Below are positions 15,624-24,394 of a stretch of 60,276 bases of DNA, one piece after another (the stretch's first letter is position 1; every line of letters begins with the position of its first letter). Made by a program: the position numbers and the translations under genes. Location of the stretch: positions 1 through 60,276 of the forward strand of contig JAIXRO010000169.1 in NCBI GenBank assembly GCA_027485145.1, written 5' to 3'. The notes beneath the pieces are model-generated. The model saw nothing but the letters and a program-made list of their open reading frames with translations, ran no database searches and had not been told where the DNA came from. Origin of the DNA: Hyphomonadaceae bacterium. Its GTDB lineage: Bacteria; Pseudomonadota; Alphaproteobacteria; Caulobacterales; Hyphomonadaceae.

Positions 15624-15887
15624 ATGTCTGAAGGTGAAATTTTCGAGGTTCTGCGCGCCCATATGTGGGGCGCGGCGATGATGGGGCTGCCCATCCTCGC
15701 CACGACTCTCGTCGTCGGCTTCGTCATCGGCCTACTGCAGGCGCTGACATCGATCCAGGAAATGACGCTGACCTTCATTCCGAAGATCCTGGCCGTCCTC
15801 GTCGTGTTCTTTCTCTCACTCGGTTACATGACCAAGGTCTGTCTGGATCTGTTCAATAACTGGGTCCTGCCGTTGATTGCTGGATAG
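15624..15887 (+). CDS. fliQ: Flagellar export gate protein FliQ
   Basis: 87 residues with two membrane helices, at ~18-40 (MGLPILATTLVVGFVIGLLQA) and ~50-75 (FIPKILAVLVVFFLSLGYM). The loop QALTSIQEMTLTFIPK between them is highly typical of FliQ. FliQ, FliP and FliR form the helical export gate in the MS-ring pore; FliP is not in this window. FlhA starts eight bases downstream. Confidence 0.95.
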   Translation: MSEGEIFEVLRAHMWGAAMMGLPILATTLVVGFVIGLLQALTSIQEMTLTFIPKILAVLVVFFLSLGYMTKVCLDLFNNWVLPLIAG

Positions 15888-15895
15888 GTTTCATC

Positions 15896-17974
15896 ATGCT
15901 GGATTCGAAGCCTTATGGCGGCCTGACCAACCCGACCTCGCTGCTGGCGATCGGCCTGATGGTGGTCATCCTGTTCATGATCCTGCCGATGCCGGCCTGG
16001 GTCATCGATATTGGTCTGACCGTGTCGTTTGCGCTGTCGATCCTGATTTTCACGACGGTGATCTTCGTCGAGAAACCGCTCGATTTCTCCTCCTTCCCCA
16101 GCATCCTGCTCGCGACGCTGATCCTGCGCTTGGCGCTGAACGTCGCCTCGACCAAGCTGATCATCGGGCAGGGGCACACAGGTACCGACGCCGCCGGGCA
16201 CGTGATCGAGGGCTTTGCCATGTTCGTCATGGGCGGCGAGTTGTTCGTGGGCCTCGTTGTGTTCGCCGTGCTGATGATCGTGAACTTCATGGTGATCACC
16301 AAGGGCGCCGGCCGCATGGCAGAAGTGGGCGCGCGCTTCGCCCTCGATGCCATGCCCGGCAAGCAGCTGGCGATCGACTCCGACCTTGCCGTCGGCGCCA
16401 TCACTCATGAGGAAGCCAAGGCCCGCCGCGCGCGGGAACAGGAAGAGGCCGCCTTCCTCGGCTCGCTCGACGGTGCTTCGAAGTTCGTGAAGGGCGATGC
16501 GATTGCGGGCCTGCTCATCACGGCGCTGAACCTTGTCGCCGGCATGGGCTTTGGCCTGATGGTGCACGGCCTCAGCTTCAACGAAGCGCTTCAGAACTAT
16601 TCGATCCTCACAGTGGGTGACGGCCTCGTCACGCAAATCCCGGCCGTGATCGTCTCGATTTCAGCCGCGCTCCTCCTGTCCAAGGGGCGCGAAGAAGGCG
16701 CCATCGACCGTGCGATTGGCCTTCAACTCGGCGCAAGCTCGACACCGCTGCTGATTGTCGGCGGTGTGATGGCGGTCTTCGCCTTCCTGGGTCTTCCCTT
16801 CATCCCGTTCATGACAGCGGCCGTTGGCTTCATCTTCGCGTCCTTCCTCATCCGCAAGGAGGAAAAGCGCAAAGCCGAGGAGAAGGCCAACCCTGCACCC
16901 TCCACCGCGCCCAAGGTCGTCAAGATCGGGGACTCGATCTATTCGGACGAAATCCACCTCGAAGTGGCGCCGGACCTCGTTGGCCTCGTTCTGGTCGGCG
17001 AAAACGGCTTCGAAAGCCGGATCGACAAGATCCGCCGCTACATCGCGGAAGAATACGGCTTCGTGCTGCCGCCGATCCGCATGACCGACAATCCGACACT
17101 GAAGAAGAACGAGTATCGCATCCGGATTCAGGGCGTGCGGCTCGATTCCGGCTTCCTGCGCCCCGGGAATGTGCTGGCCCTGATCGAAGAAAACCAGCTA
17201 CCCCACCTTCAAGGCGAAAACGTCCGCGAGCCGGTTTACAAGGCTGCGGCGCGCTGGCTGCCGAATGGCAAGAAACAGGAACTTGCGGCCGGCGGCATTC
17301 CGGTCGTCGAGCCGATGGAAGTGCTCGCCACGCACATGCTGGAAGTCATCCAGGCCAACTTCTCGCTCGTCTTTACCCGGATGGTGATGGTCGAGACCCT
17401 CGAATCCCTGAGCCGGATCACCGACACCGACCGCGCCGCCGCCAACCAGCGTTTCCTCGACGAATACATTCCCGGCAAGGTCACTCCGGAAGTCCTTCTG
17501 TCCGTGCTGCGCCTTCTTCTGGCCGAACGGATTTCGATCCGTAACCTGTTCCTGATTGTCGAAACCATTGCCGAAGTGAAGGCCCAGAACCTTGGCCTGC
17601 CGCGGATTGTCGAACTCGTGCGCCAGCGACTCGCGTTCCAGATCGTCGACAGGCTGCAGGACGACCAGGGCCGCCTGCCGCTCGTGCAGCTTTCCGCGAC
17701 CTGGGAGCAGAAGTTCTCGGAGTATGAAATCAACGGGGAAGGCGGCAGCGCCGACATCGCACTACCGCCTGAACTGTTCGGTGAGCTGATCAATGCCATT
17801 CAGGGGAAACTGAATGAAGTGGCCCAGAAGGGGATCGTCGCGGCTGTCGCGACCACATCGCGGCGCCGCCGCTTCCTTCAAACCGTCCTCGCCAGCAAGG
17901 GCATCCGCAATGCGGTTGTCGCCTATGAGGAAATCAGCGCCCGCAGCAAGCCGTACATTATCGGCGTTGCGTAA
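15896..17974 (+). CDS. flhA: Flagellar export gate protein FlhA
   Basis: 692 residues, normal for the family. About eight membrane helices occupy residues ~15-320. The FHIPEP region includes PSILLATLILRLALNVASTK and a gating loop with GDAIAGLLITALNLVAG. The soluble C-terminal domain (~350-690) forms the nonameric substrate-docking ring: YIAEEYGFVLPPIRMTDN, LFLIVETIAEVKAQNLGLPR, and LVQLSATWEQKFSEYEI. Its last base is the first base of fliR (TAATG). Confidence 0.97.
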   Translation: MLDSKPYGGLTNPTSLLAIGLMVVILFMILPMPAWVIDIGLTVSFALSILIFTTVIFVEKPLDFSSFPSILLATLILRLALNVASTKLIIGQGHTGTDAAGHVIEGFAMFVMGGELFVGLVVFAVLMIVNFMVITKGAGRMAEVGARFALDAMPGKQLAIDSDLAVGAITHEEAKARRAREQEEAAFLGSLDGASKFVKGDAIAGLLITALNLVAGMGFGLMVHGLSFNEALQNYSILTVGDGLVTQIPAVIVSISAALLLSKGREEGAIDRAIGLQLGASSTPLLIVGGVMAVFAFLGLPFIPFMTAAVGFIFASFLIRKEEKRKAEEKANPAPSTAPKVVKIGDSIYSDEIHLEVAPDLVGLVLVGENGFESRIDKIRRYIAEEYGFVLPPIRMTDNPTLKKNEYRIRIQGVRLDSGFLRPGNVLALIEENQLPHLQGENVREPVYKAAARWLPNGKKQELAAGGIPVVEPMEVLATHMLEVIQANFSLVFTRMVMVETLESLSRITDTDRAAANQRFLDEYIPGKVTPEVLLSVLRLLLAERISIRNLFLIVETIAEVKAQNLGLPRIVELVRQRLAFQIVDRLQDDQGRLPLVQLSATWEQKFSEYEINGEGGSADIALPPELFGELINAIQGKLNEVAQKGIVAAVATTSRRRRFLQTVLASKGIRNAVVAYEEISARSKPYIIGVA

Positions 17975-18729
17975 TGGCCGGTGGTCTTCCGTTGCCGGAA
18001 GAGCTGACGGCCTGGATCGCGCTGTTCATGACGCTCATCGCGCGCCTGTCCTTCATCATCTTCCTGATGCCCGGCATCGGCGAACAGGTCGTGCCCACCC
18101 GTGTGCGCGCCTTCGTGCTGATCGGGCTTGCCATGGCGATGGCCACGTCCGGGCAGTTCACGGCACCGGTCACGACGGATTTCAGGGAGCTTTTCGGGCT
18201 GATTCTGACCGAGATCTTCATCGGCTTCACGCTGGGCGTGATGCTGCGCATGACCATCTGGATGCTGACCATCGCCGGGTCAGTGATCGCGCAGTCCATC
18301 GGGCTATCCCAGTTCCTGGCGCCCGCGCTGGAACACGAAGCGCAGACGCTGACGGCAAACCTGCTGTCGATGGCGGGCGCAGCCGTTCTGTTGTCGGCCA
18401 ACTTTCATGTGGAAGTCATCGTCGCGCTGATGCGGCTCTACGACGACATTCCGCTTGGCGCGCTTGGACTCATCAGCGGACCGATGCTGATGCAGAGCTG
18501 CTTTTCGGCGTTCAGCTTTGCGCTGTTGCTCGCTTGGCCATTCGTTGCGGTGAACTTGCTCTACAATATCTGTCTTGGCTTCATCAACAAGGCGCTGCCC
18601 TCCCTGATGGTCGCCTTCGTCGGTGCGCCATTCATGGTTGCCGCCGGCACAATGCTTCTGGCCGTCACCATCGGCGGCCTTCTGCTGGCGTGGAAAGACC
18701 GCGCCCTGCAGGTCATCGGATGGATGTGA
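17974..18729 (+). CDS. fliR: Flagellar export gate protein FliR
   Basis: 251 residues with six predicted membrane helices. Landmarks are RLSFIIFLMPGIGEQVVPTR, GFTLGVMLRMTIWMLTIAG, and LSQFLAPALEHEAQTLTANLL, the usual FliR pattern with charged residues between helices 3 and 4. The C-terminus is GTMLLAVTIGGLLLAW. The ATG overlaps the flhA stop. FlhB follows eight bases after its own stop. Confidence 0.95.
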   Translation: MAGGLPLPEELTAWIALFMTLIARLSFIIFLMPGIGEQVVPTRVRAFVLIGLAMAMATSGQFTAPVTTDFRELFGLILTEIFIGFTLGVMLRMTIWMLTIAGSVIAQSIGLSQFLAPALEHEAQTLTANLLSMAGAAVLLSANFHVEVIVALMRLYDDIPLGALGLISGPMLMQSCFSAFSFALLLAWPFVAVNLLYNICLGFINKALPSLMVAFVGAPFMVAAGTMLLAVTIGGLLLAWKDRALQVIGWM

Positions 18730-18737
18730 GCTGACAC

Positions 18738-19811
18738 ATGGCCGAAGAGAACAATGACAGTGGACAGAAGGAATTCGATGCCACGGAGCAGAAGCTCCAG
18801 CAGGCCCGGGATGATGGTAACATCGCCCAGTCGAAGGAAGCCAATGCGCTGGCGCTGATCATCGGGATCGTCATCTCCGCATACGTCCTGAATTCGATCG
18901 TCGGGCAGAACCTGTTCAACGACTTTTCATCGCTTCTCTTTCACGGCGATGTCTTTGCGGCGGATGCGTTCGATTCAGGCGGCACGAAGCTCTGGGGCTG
19001 GCTCGGCAGCGTTCTGCTCCATCTATTGCCGATTTTTCTGATCCTCGCGGCCATCGTGCTGGTGGCCCTGATTGTTCAGCGGTCCATCACCTTCTCGTTC
19101 AAGAAGGTGGAGCTCGACATGAACAAGATTTCTCCGATGGAGAACCTGAAGAAACGCTATGATGCACGCGGCCTGCTCGACTTCCTGAAGGACACGATCA
19201 AGATGCTGTTCGCCGGCGTGATCGGCGCGGCGTTCCTGATGCAGTTCGTCCAGGATTATTATTCGAGCTCAGCGATCGAAGCTGGCAATTTCTATGAGTT
19301 CACGTTCAGCCAGACACTGAAGCTCATCCTGTTCTTTCTCGCCTTCCAGGTCGCCCTTGCGGTGATCGACCTGCCGCTGCAGCGCCAGCTTCATCTCAAC
19401 AAGCTGAAGATGACCCGCGAAGAGATGAAGAAGGAAATGAAGCAGAGCGAGGGCGATCCCGAACTCAAGCAGATGCGCCGCCAGAAGGCGATGAAGATCG
19501 CCAACGGCCAGATGATGAAGAACGTGCCGACCGCGACGGTCATCATGGTCAACCCGACGCACTATGCGGTTGCGCTGAAATGGGATCCGGCCAGCCAGAA
19601 GGCACCGGTTTGCGTGGCGAAGGGGGTTGATCACCTGGCGGCCAAGATCCGCGAGATCGCGGCCGAGAACAATATCCCCATCTATCACGACCCGCCGGCA
19701 ACGCGCTCGCTCTACAAGCTTGTCGAAGTCGATCAGGAAATCCGCCCCGAGCATTTCGCAGCCGTCGCCGCGGCGATCCAGTTCGTCGACCGCATCCGCA
19801 ATCCGCTGTGA
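18738..19811 (+). CDS. flhB: Flagellar export switch protein FlhB
   Basis: 357 residues. The cytoplasmic N-terminus has the typical TEQKLQQARDDGNIAQSKE motif. Four membrane helices follow, then a C-terminal cytoplasmic domain with the self-cleavage site NPTH at residues 272-275 (VNPTHYAVALKWD). Cleavage between N and P, prompted by FliK, switches export from rod/hook to filament proteins. The conserved IPIYHDPPATRSLYKLVE stretch after it is intact. The last four bases overlap the next gene (GTGA). Confidence 0.97.
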   Translation: MAEENNDSGQKEFDATEQKLQQARDDGNIAQSKEANALALIIGIVISAYVLNSIVGQNLFNDFSSLLFHGDVFAADAFDSGGTKLWGWLGSVLLHLLPIFLILAAIVLVALIVQRSITFSFKKVELDMNKISPMENLKKRYDARGLLDFLKDTIKMLFAGVIGAAFLMQFVQDYYSSSAIEAGNFYEFTFSQTLKLILFFLAFQVALAVIDLPLQRQLHLNKLKMTREEMKKEMKQSEGDPELKQMRRQKAMKIANGQMMKNVPTATVIMVNPTHYAVALKWDPASQKAPVCVAKGVDHLAAKIREIAAENNIPIYHDPPATRSLYKLVEVDQEIRPEHFAAVAAAIQFVDRIRNPL

Positions 19812-20155
19812 GGCGCAACTTGGCCCGTCAGAAAGATGTGCTGAAGAAGATTGTCGCGCTCAAACGCCAGAGCGCCGAGCAGCGGCTGCTCGTGCTGCAG
19901 ACAGATGCGGAGCGCATCGAGGCTGCCATCCGGCAGCTGCGTGCCGGCCTCGCAGCGATGGATACCGCGGGCGCCGGCTTCGACGCCTTGTGCCTCGCCG
20001 AACAGAACGGTCATGTGCGCAAGATCATCAGCGACATCAGGACCGCCCAGGACGCACTCGCGCTCAAGCAGACAGAGGTGTTCGACGCGCGTGAAGCGCT
20101 GAAGCGCGCCTTCCATTCCGAAAACCGGCTCGGCGAGATCACGGCAAAGGGTTAG
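19808..20155 (+). CDS. FliJ-like flagellar export protein
   Basis: 115 residues, all helix and coiled coil: VLKKIVALKRQSAEQRLLVLQ, ERIEAAIRQLRAGLAAMD, and a last helix SDIRTAQDALALKQTEVFDA. The size, coiled-coil character and end-of-operon position fit FliJ, the stalk-like partner of FliI that links the ATPase to FlhA. FliJ proteins are too divergent to confirm by motif. The GTG start overlaps the flhB stop. Confidence 0.6.
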   Translation: MRRNLARQKDVLKKIVALKRQSAEQRLLVLQTDAERIEAAIRQLRAGLAAMDTAGAGFDALCLAEQNGHVRKIISDIRTAQDALALKQTEVFDAREALKRAFHSENRLGEITAKG

Positions 20156-20178
20156 GGCAGGGGCGCTCTGGTCATCGG

Positions 20179-20215
20179 CCGCGCGGCGGGTTAAGCGCGC
20201 GGACGCTACTTTTTT
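20179..20215 (+). terminator. Intrinsic terminator of the flagellar export operon
   Basis: Stem CCGCGCG / CGCGCGG (seven pairs, 10-base loop) is followed seven bases later by six T residues, in the 78-base gap between fliJ and dusA. It marks the end of the flagellar block. Confidence 0.6.
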
Positions 20216-20233
20216 CCGAGGACTGCCGACACC

Positions 20234-21217
20234 GTGCACCCTGACCGTTACCGCTTCTCCGTCGCCCCGATGATGGACTGGACGGACCGGCATTGCCGGG
20301 CGTTTCACCGCGTGCTGACGAAACGTGCGCTGCTGTGGTCGGAGATGGTGACGGCGGATGCGGTGCTGAACGGCGACCGCGCGCGCCTGCTCGGATACAG
20401 CCCGCAGGAGCATCCGCTTGTGGTGCAGCTCGGCGGATCGGATCCGCGGAAGCTCGCAGAGGCGGCCCGTATCGCGGAAGGGTTCGGCTATGACGAGGTG
20501 AACTTCAATTGCGGGTGCCCGTCGGACCGTGTGCAGTCGGGTGCGTTCGGGGCCTGCCTGATGGCTGAGCCTGATCTCGTGGCGGATTGCGTCGCCGCAA
20601 TGCGGGCAGCCGTGTCGATCCCCGTCACGGTCAAGAACCGGATCGCGATTGATGACCTGCCGGCGCGCGAGACGCTGTTCACCTTTGTCGGAAAGGTATC
20701 GGCAGCCGGATGCTCCGTGTTCACCGTGCATGCGCGCGCGGCCTGGCTGAAGGGGCTCAGCCCGAAGGAGAACCGCGAGGTACCGCCGCTGGACTACGGC
20801 CTCGTGGCAGAGCTGAAGCGCGCGCAGCCGCAGCTGACGATTGTGCTCAATGGCGGAATAGCGACACTCGATCAGTGTACAGAGCATCTGGCGTGGTTCG
20901 ACGGCGTCATGCTCGGGCGCGCCGCGTACCAGACGCCCGGATTGCTCGGCGGGGTCGATGCCCGCCTGTTCGGAGCGGCGAAGACCGTGTCTGAAAGTGA
21001 AGCTGTACGCACCTACGAGCCCTACATCGCCGCGCGACTTGCCGAAGGCATCAGCCTGCATGCGATGACGCGGCATATGCTCGGGCTGTTCGCCGGTCAG
21101 CCGGGCGCGCGCCAGTGGCGGCGCATCCTGTCCGAGCAGGCGCCGCGCAAGGGCGCTGGGCTCGAGGTGCTGAACGCGGCGCTCGCGGCCGTCGAAGAAA
21201 ATCTCGCCACGGGCTAA
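20234..21217 (+). CDS. dusA: tRNA-dihydrouridine(20/20a) synthase DusA
   Basis: 327 residues from GTG. A flavin-dependent reductase that converts uridine 20/20a of tRNA to dihydrouridine using NADPH. Motifs in order: FSVAPMMDWTDRHCR near residue 8 (FMN site), EMVTADAV, QLGGSDPRKLAEAA, and the catalytic-cysteine loop NFNCGCPSDRVQSGAFGACLM (~93-113). Then come VTVKNRIAIDD, FTVHARAAWLKGLSPKENRE (DusA-specific) and LNGGIATLDQ. It is monocistronic, downstream of the flagellar terminator. Confidence 0.95.
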   Translation: MHPDRYRFSVAPMMDWTDRHCRAFHRVLTKRALLWSEMVTADAVLNGDRARLLGYSPQEHPLVVQLGGSDPRKLAEAARIAEGFGYDEVNFNCGCPSDRVQSGAFGACLMAEPDLVADCVAAMRAAVSIPVTVKNRIAIDDLPARETLFTFVGKVSAAGCSVFTVHARAAWLKGLSPKENREVPPLDYGLVAELKRAQPQLTIVLNGGIATLDQCTEHLAWFDGVMLGRAAYQTPGLLGGVDARLFGAAKTVSESEAVRTYEPYIAARLAEGISLHAMTRHMLGLFAGQPGARQWRRILSEQAPRKGAGLEVLNAALAAVEENLATG

Positions 21218-21247
21218 ATCGGTTCTGGATTTGTTCTTGATCCTCTG

Positions 21248-21262
21248 TTAACCCTTCTCAAC
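21248..21262 (+). promoter_or_regulatory. Candidate CtrA-type box upstream of comM
   Basis: TTAA-N7-CAAC (TTAACCCTTCTCAAC), 41 bases before the comM start. It shares the TTAACC half and pyrimidine-rich spacer with the flagellar boxes. Only one half-site is well conserved. Confidence 0.3.
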
Positions 21263-21291
21263 CTCCGGGGGCTTGGGGGACGAGGCGGGCA

Positions 21292-22836
21292 ATGGTTGCA
21301 CGGATCACCACATTCGCGTTTGACGGGGTCGAGGCGCAGCCCGTCGATGTGCAGGTTCAGCTGTCGGGCGGGCAGGTGGCGTTCATGATTGTCGGCCTGC
21401 CGGACAAGGCCGTCGGCGAGAGCCGTGAGCGGGTACGGGCAGCCTTTGCCGCGCTCGGTCTGGCGCTGCCGCCGAAGCGCGTGATCGTAAACCTCGCGCC
21501 GGCGGACCTTCCGAAGGAAGGCAGCCATTATGATCTCGCCATCGCACTTGCGATGCTCGCCAAGCTGGGCGTCCTGCCGGAAGACCAGCTGTCCAGGTAT
21601 GCCGCGGTCGGTGAACTGTCGCTGGATGGACGGCTGGTTGAAACTTCCGGCGTACTTCCCGCTGCCATGGCCTCCGAAGCGCTGGGGCTGAGCCTCATCT
21701 GTCCGGAAGCGTGCGGCCCCGAAGCCGCCTGGGCGGGGGGCGGCGTACTGCCGGCGCCCAGCCTGATTGCGTTGATCAATCATTTTGCCGGACGCAGCGT
21801 TCTTCCCCCGCCGAAGAAGGGTGACTTGCTGGAGGCGCCCTCGGGCCCGGACCTGCGCGACGTCAAAGGGCAGGAGGGCGCAAAACGCGTTCTCGAGATT
21901 GCCGCCGCCGGCGGCCACAACCTTCTGTTCTGCGGTCCGCCCGGGTCTGGGAAGTCGATGCTCGCCCAGCGCCTTCCGGGACTCCTGCCGCCGCTCTCCG
22001 CGCGGGAGCTGCTCGAAGCCTCGCAGATCCAGTCCGTCGCCGGCCTGTTGCAGCGCGGCCAGCTTTCGCGCAACCGGCCGTTTCGCGCGCCGCACCACTC
22101 GGCCTCGATGGCGGCGCTGGTTGGCGGCGGCATCCGCGCCAAGCCCGGCGAAGTGTCCCTTGCTCATCACGGGGTCCTGTTTCTGGATGAGCTGCCGGAA
22201 TTCTCGTCGCAGGTGCTCGACAGCCTGCGTCAGCCGCTTGAGGCCGGCGAAGCCGTCATCGCCCGCGCCAACCGGCACGTGCGCTATCCCGCGCGCTTCC
22301 AGCTGATTGCGGCGATGAACCCGTGCCGATGCGGGGGAGGGCCGGGGGCATCCGCCTGTCAGCGCGGTCCGCGCTGCGCGCAGGACTACCAGTCGCGTAT
22401 TTCCGGCCCGTTCCTCGACCGGATCGACCTCTTTTACGAAACACCGCCCGTGACCGCCGTCGATCTCAGCCTGCCCGCGCCAGGCGAGGGGTCTGAAGAA
22501 GTTCGCGCGAGGGTGGCCCGTGCGCGGGAACGCCAGTCCGGCCGGTTCGAGTCAGGCCCTGAAGGCCGCCGGCAGGTGAATGCCGACATGCCACCCGCGG
22601 CCATAGACCTGTTTGCGTTGCCGGACACGGCGGGCGCTGCGTTGCTGTCGGAGGCGGCGGTCAAACTTGCCCTCACGGCCCGGGGCTATACCCGCGTGCT
22701 GAAAGTCGCGCGCACGATTGCCGACCTCGACAATTCGGACGCTGTCCGGCGGGTCCATGTCGCGGAAGCGCTGAGCTATCGGTTCCGTCCGGCCAGCAGT
22801 ACGTCCTCACCCCATGGTGCGGCCATCGCCCGGTAG
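21292..22836 (+). CDS. comM: YifB/ComM-family magnesium-chelatase-like AAA+ ATPase
   Basis: 514 residues. The N-terminal ChlI-like fold includes VDVQVQLSGGQVAFMIVGLPD and PPKRVIVNLAPADLPKEGSHYDLAIA. A RuvB-like AAA+ core follows, with Walker A at ~215-223 (GPPGSGKSM), RAPHHSASMAALVGGG, and Walker B LFLDELPEFS. Then come the NPCRCG...CQ...RC cysteine cluster and SGPFLDRIDL, ending in a C-terminal helical lid. ComM is a hexameric helicase that extends strand invasion of incoming single-stranded DNA during transformation. Its presence suggests DNA uptake or gene-transfer-agent reception; no other com gene is in this window. Confidence 0.9.
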   Translation: MVARITTFAFDGVEAQPVDVQVQLSGGQVAFMIVGLPDKAVGESRERVRAAFAALGLALPPKRVIVNLAPADLPKEGSHYDLAIALAMLAKLGVLPEDQLSRYAAVGELSLDGRLVETSGVLPAAMASEALGLSLICPEACGPEAAWAGGGVLPAPSLIALINHFAGRSVLPPPKKGDLLEAPSGPDLRDVKGQEGAKRVLEIAAAGGHNLLFCGPPGSGKSMLAQRLPGLLPPLSARELLEASQIQSVAGLLQRGQLSRNRPFRAPHHSASMAALVGGGIRAKPGEVSLAHHGVLFLDELPEFSSQVLDSLRQPLEAGEAVIARANRHVRYPARFQLIAAMNPCRCGGGPGASACQRGPRCAQDYQSRISGPFLDRIDLFYETPPVTAVDLSLPAPGEGSEEVRARVARARERQSGRFESGPEGRRQVNADMPPAAIDLFALPDTAGAALLSEAAVKLALTARGYTRVLKVARTIADLDNSDAVRRVHVAEALSYRFRPASSTSSPHGAAIAR

Positions 22837-22841
22837 CGGGG

Positions 22842-22858
22842 CCGGGTCCGGAACCCGG
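22842..22858 (+). terminator. Short hairpin after comM
   Basis: Stem CCGGGT / ACCCGG with a five-base loop, six bases after the comM stop, without a T-run. It is weak evidence for a transcript end in the 70-base gap before the hybrid kinase. Confidence 0.35.
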
Positions 22859-22906
22859 TCTCACCCGGTTAAGGCTCTGATCAGGCCTTTGGATTAGGCT
22901 CCGGGG

Positions 22907-24394
22907 ATGACCTCTTCAAAGAACGACACGTCCGCGAACAACTCCCCCGAGCAGGCCTTCCTCGCCACGGCCAGCCACGAAATACGCACGCCCTTGAACG
23001 GCATCCTCGGCACGGTTTCCCTGTTGCTCGAAACCGACCTGACCCCGGCGCAGCGCGAATATGCCGAGACCATCCGGCTGTCGGGCGGAAGGCTGCTCGA
23101 TCTGCTCAACAATGTCCTCGATTATGCCCGGCTCGACGCCTCGGCGGTCGAACTGGAAGCGGAGGATTTCTGTCCGCTGCGTCTCGCGCGGGAAGTCGTG
23201 GAGCTCCTGTCGCCGCGCGCGCATGCCGCCGGGCTGGATCTTGCCGTGCGCTCCCTGCAATGGCCCGTGCCGGTTTACCGGGGCGATGCGGGCCGGTTGC
23301 GCCAGATATTGTTCAATCTTGTCGGCAATGCGCTGAAGTTCACCAGCCAGGGCGCCGTGCTCGTTGATATCGAGCCCGGGCCGGGCAGCCTGGTCTTCCG
23401 GGTCCGCGACACGGGTCCCGGTATCGCGCCGCAGGACCAGGTTCGCTTGTTCGAAGCGTTCCGCCAGTCCTCCTCCTCGGATGCCTACCGCGACGGAGGC
23501 GTGGGCCTCGGTCTCGCCATCGTGAAACGGCTCGCAGACCTGCTCGGCGGCACGGTCAGTGTCGCGTCGCAACCCGGCGATGGCGCGGTGTTCACGCTTG
23601 AGGTGCCGCTCCGCCCGGCCGATGCGCCGCCGCTGCACGATGCGGTGTTTCTCGGCGGCCGGATCGGGCTCGCAGGCCTGCCGCCAGCCACCGCGCTTGC
23701 GCTGGCCTCGGTCATTTCGGGTTTCCAGGCCGAGGCCTGCCAGATCGACCTGTCATCCGGCGCGTTGCCCCCGGGGCTGGACGTGGTGCTTCTCGGCGCC
23801 GACCTGCCCGAGGCATTGGTCGCCAGGCTGGCCCAGCAGGCGCCGGCGCTTGTGGTGCTCCGCCCCGAGGATCGCGGCGCCCTCGGCCGGTTCCGGGAAC
23901 TGGGTTGCCTTGGCTGGCTCGTGCGGCCCTTGCGCACCTCGTCGCTGGCCGAGCGGATCGTGCTGGCGCGCAGCGGCCGCCTTGTCCCGGAAGAGCCGGC
24001 TACCGAAGACGCAGCGGGCCGCGTCCTGATCGCCGACGACAATCCGGTCAACGCCCTGATTGCACGCCGCGCCTTGGAATCGGCCGGATTTACGGTCACT
24101 GTAGCTGCCACGGGAAGCGAAGCGCTCGACGCGGCGGAGCGGACCCGGCCTGACCTTGTGATGATGGATCTGAGGATGCCCGTGATGGATGGATTCGAAG
24201 CGATGCGGCGTCTCCGGGCCGGGGGCTTCAGGGCGCCGATCATCGCGGTTTCGGCCGAGATCAATCCGGATATCGAACGCCGCGCCCGCGAGTGCGGGGC
24301 AAGCGGCGTCGCCGCCAAGCCGCTGGACGCAGCCGCATTGCGCGCGCTGGCACGCCACTGGACGATGGCCGGACGCCTGACAGGCGCGGCATGA
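22907..24394 (+). CDS. Sensorless hybrid histidine kinase with two receiver domains (ShkA-like architecture)
   Basis: 495 residues, cytoplasmic, with no sensor region. The H-box SHEIRTPLNGILG has the phospho-accepting His at 24. The ATPase domain has NLVGNALKF at ~137-145, DTGPGI at 158-163 and GVGLGLAIVKRLADLLGG. Residues ~235-345 look like a degenerate receiver lacking the acidic pocket. A true receiver follows, with acidic pair D367/D368, phospho-acceptor D411 (VMMDLRMPVMDG) and K461 (AAKPLD). The order kinase, pseudo-receiver, receiver at ~500 residues matches Caulobacter ShkA, where c-di-GMP binds the pseudo-receiver. Orthology is inferred from architecture only. The stop overlaps the ampG start (ATGA). 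Confidence 0.8.
   Translation: MTSSKNDTSANNSPEQAFLATASHEIRTPLNGILGTVSLLLETDLTPAQREYAETIRLSGGRLLDLLNNVLDYARLDASAVELEAEDFCPLRLAREVVELLSPRAHAAGLDLAVRSLQWPVPVYRGDAGRLRQILFNLVGNALKFTSQGAVLVDIEPGPGSLVFRVRDTGPGIAPQDQVRLFEAFRQSSSSDAYRDGGVGLGLAIVKRLADLLGGTVSVASQPGDGAVFTLEVPLRPADAPPLHDAVFLGGRIGLAGLPPATALALASVISGFQAEACQIDLSSGALPPGLDVVLLGADLPEALVARLAQQAPALVVLRPEDRGALGRFRELGCLGWLVRPLRTSSLAERIVLARSGRLVPEEPATEDAAGRVLIADDNPVNALIARRALESAGFTVTVAATGSEALDAAERTRPDLVMMDLRMPVMDGFEAMRRLRAGGFRAPIIAVSAEINPDIERRARECGASGVAAKPLDAAALRALARHWTMAGRLTGAA

Noticed and set aside
24292-24390. Longer N-terminus for AmpG
   Set aside because: It would be read inside the receiver domain of the kinase in another frame; the ATGA overlap start gives the normal AmpG N-terminus.
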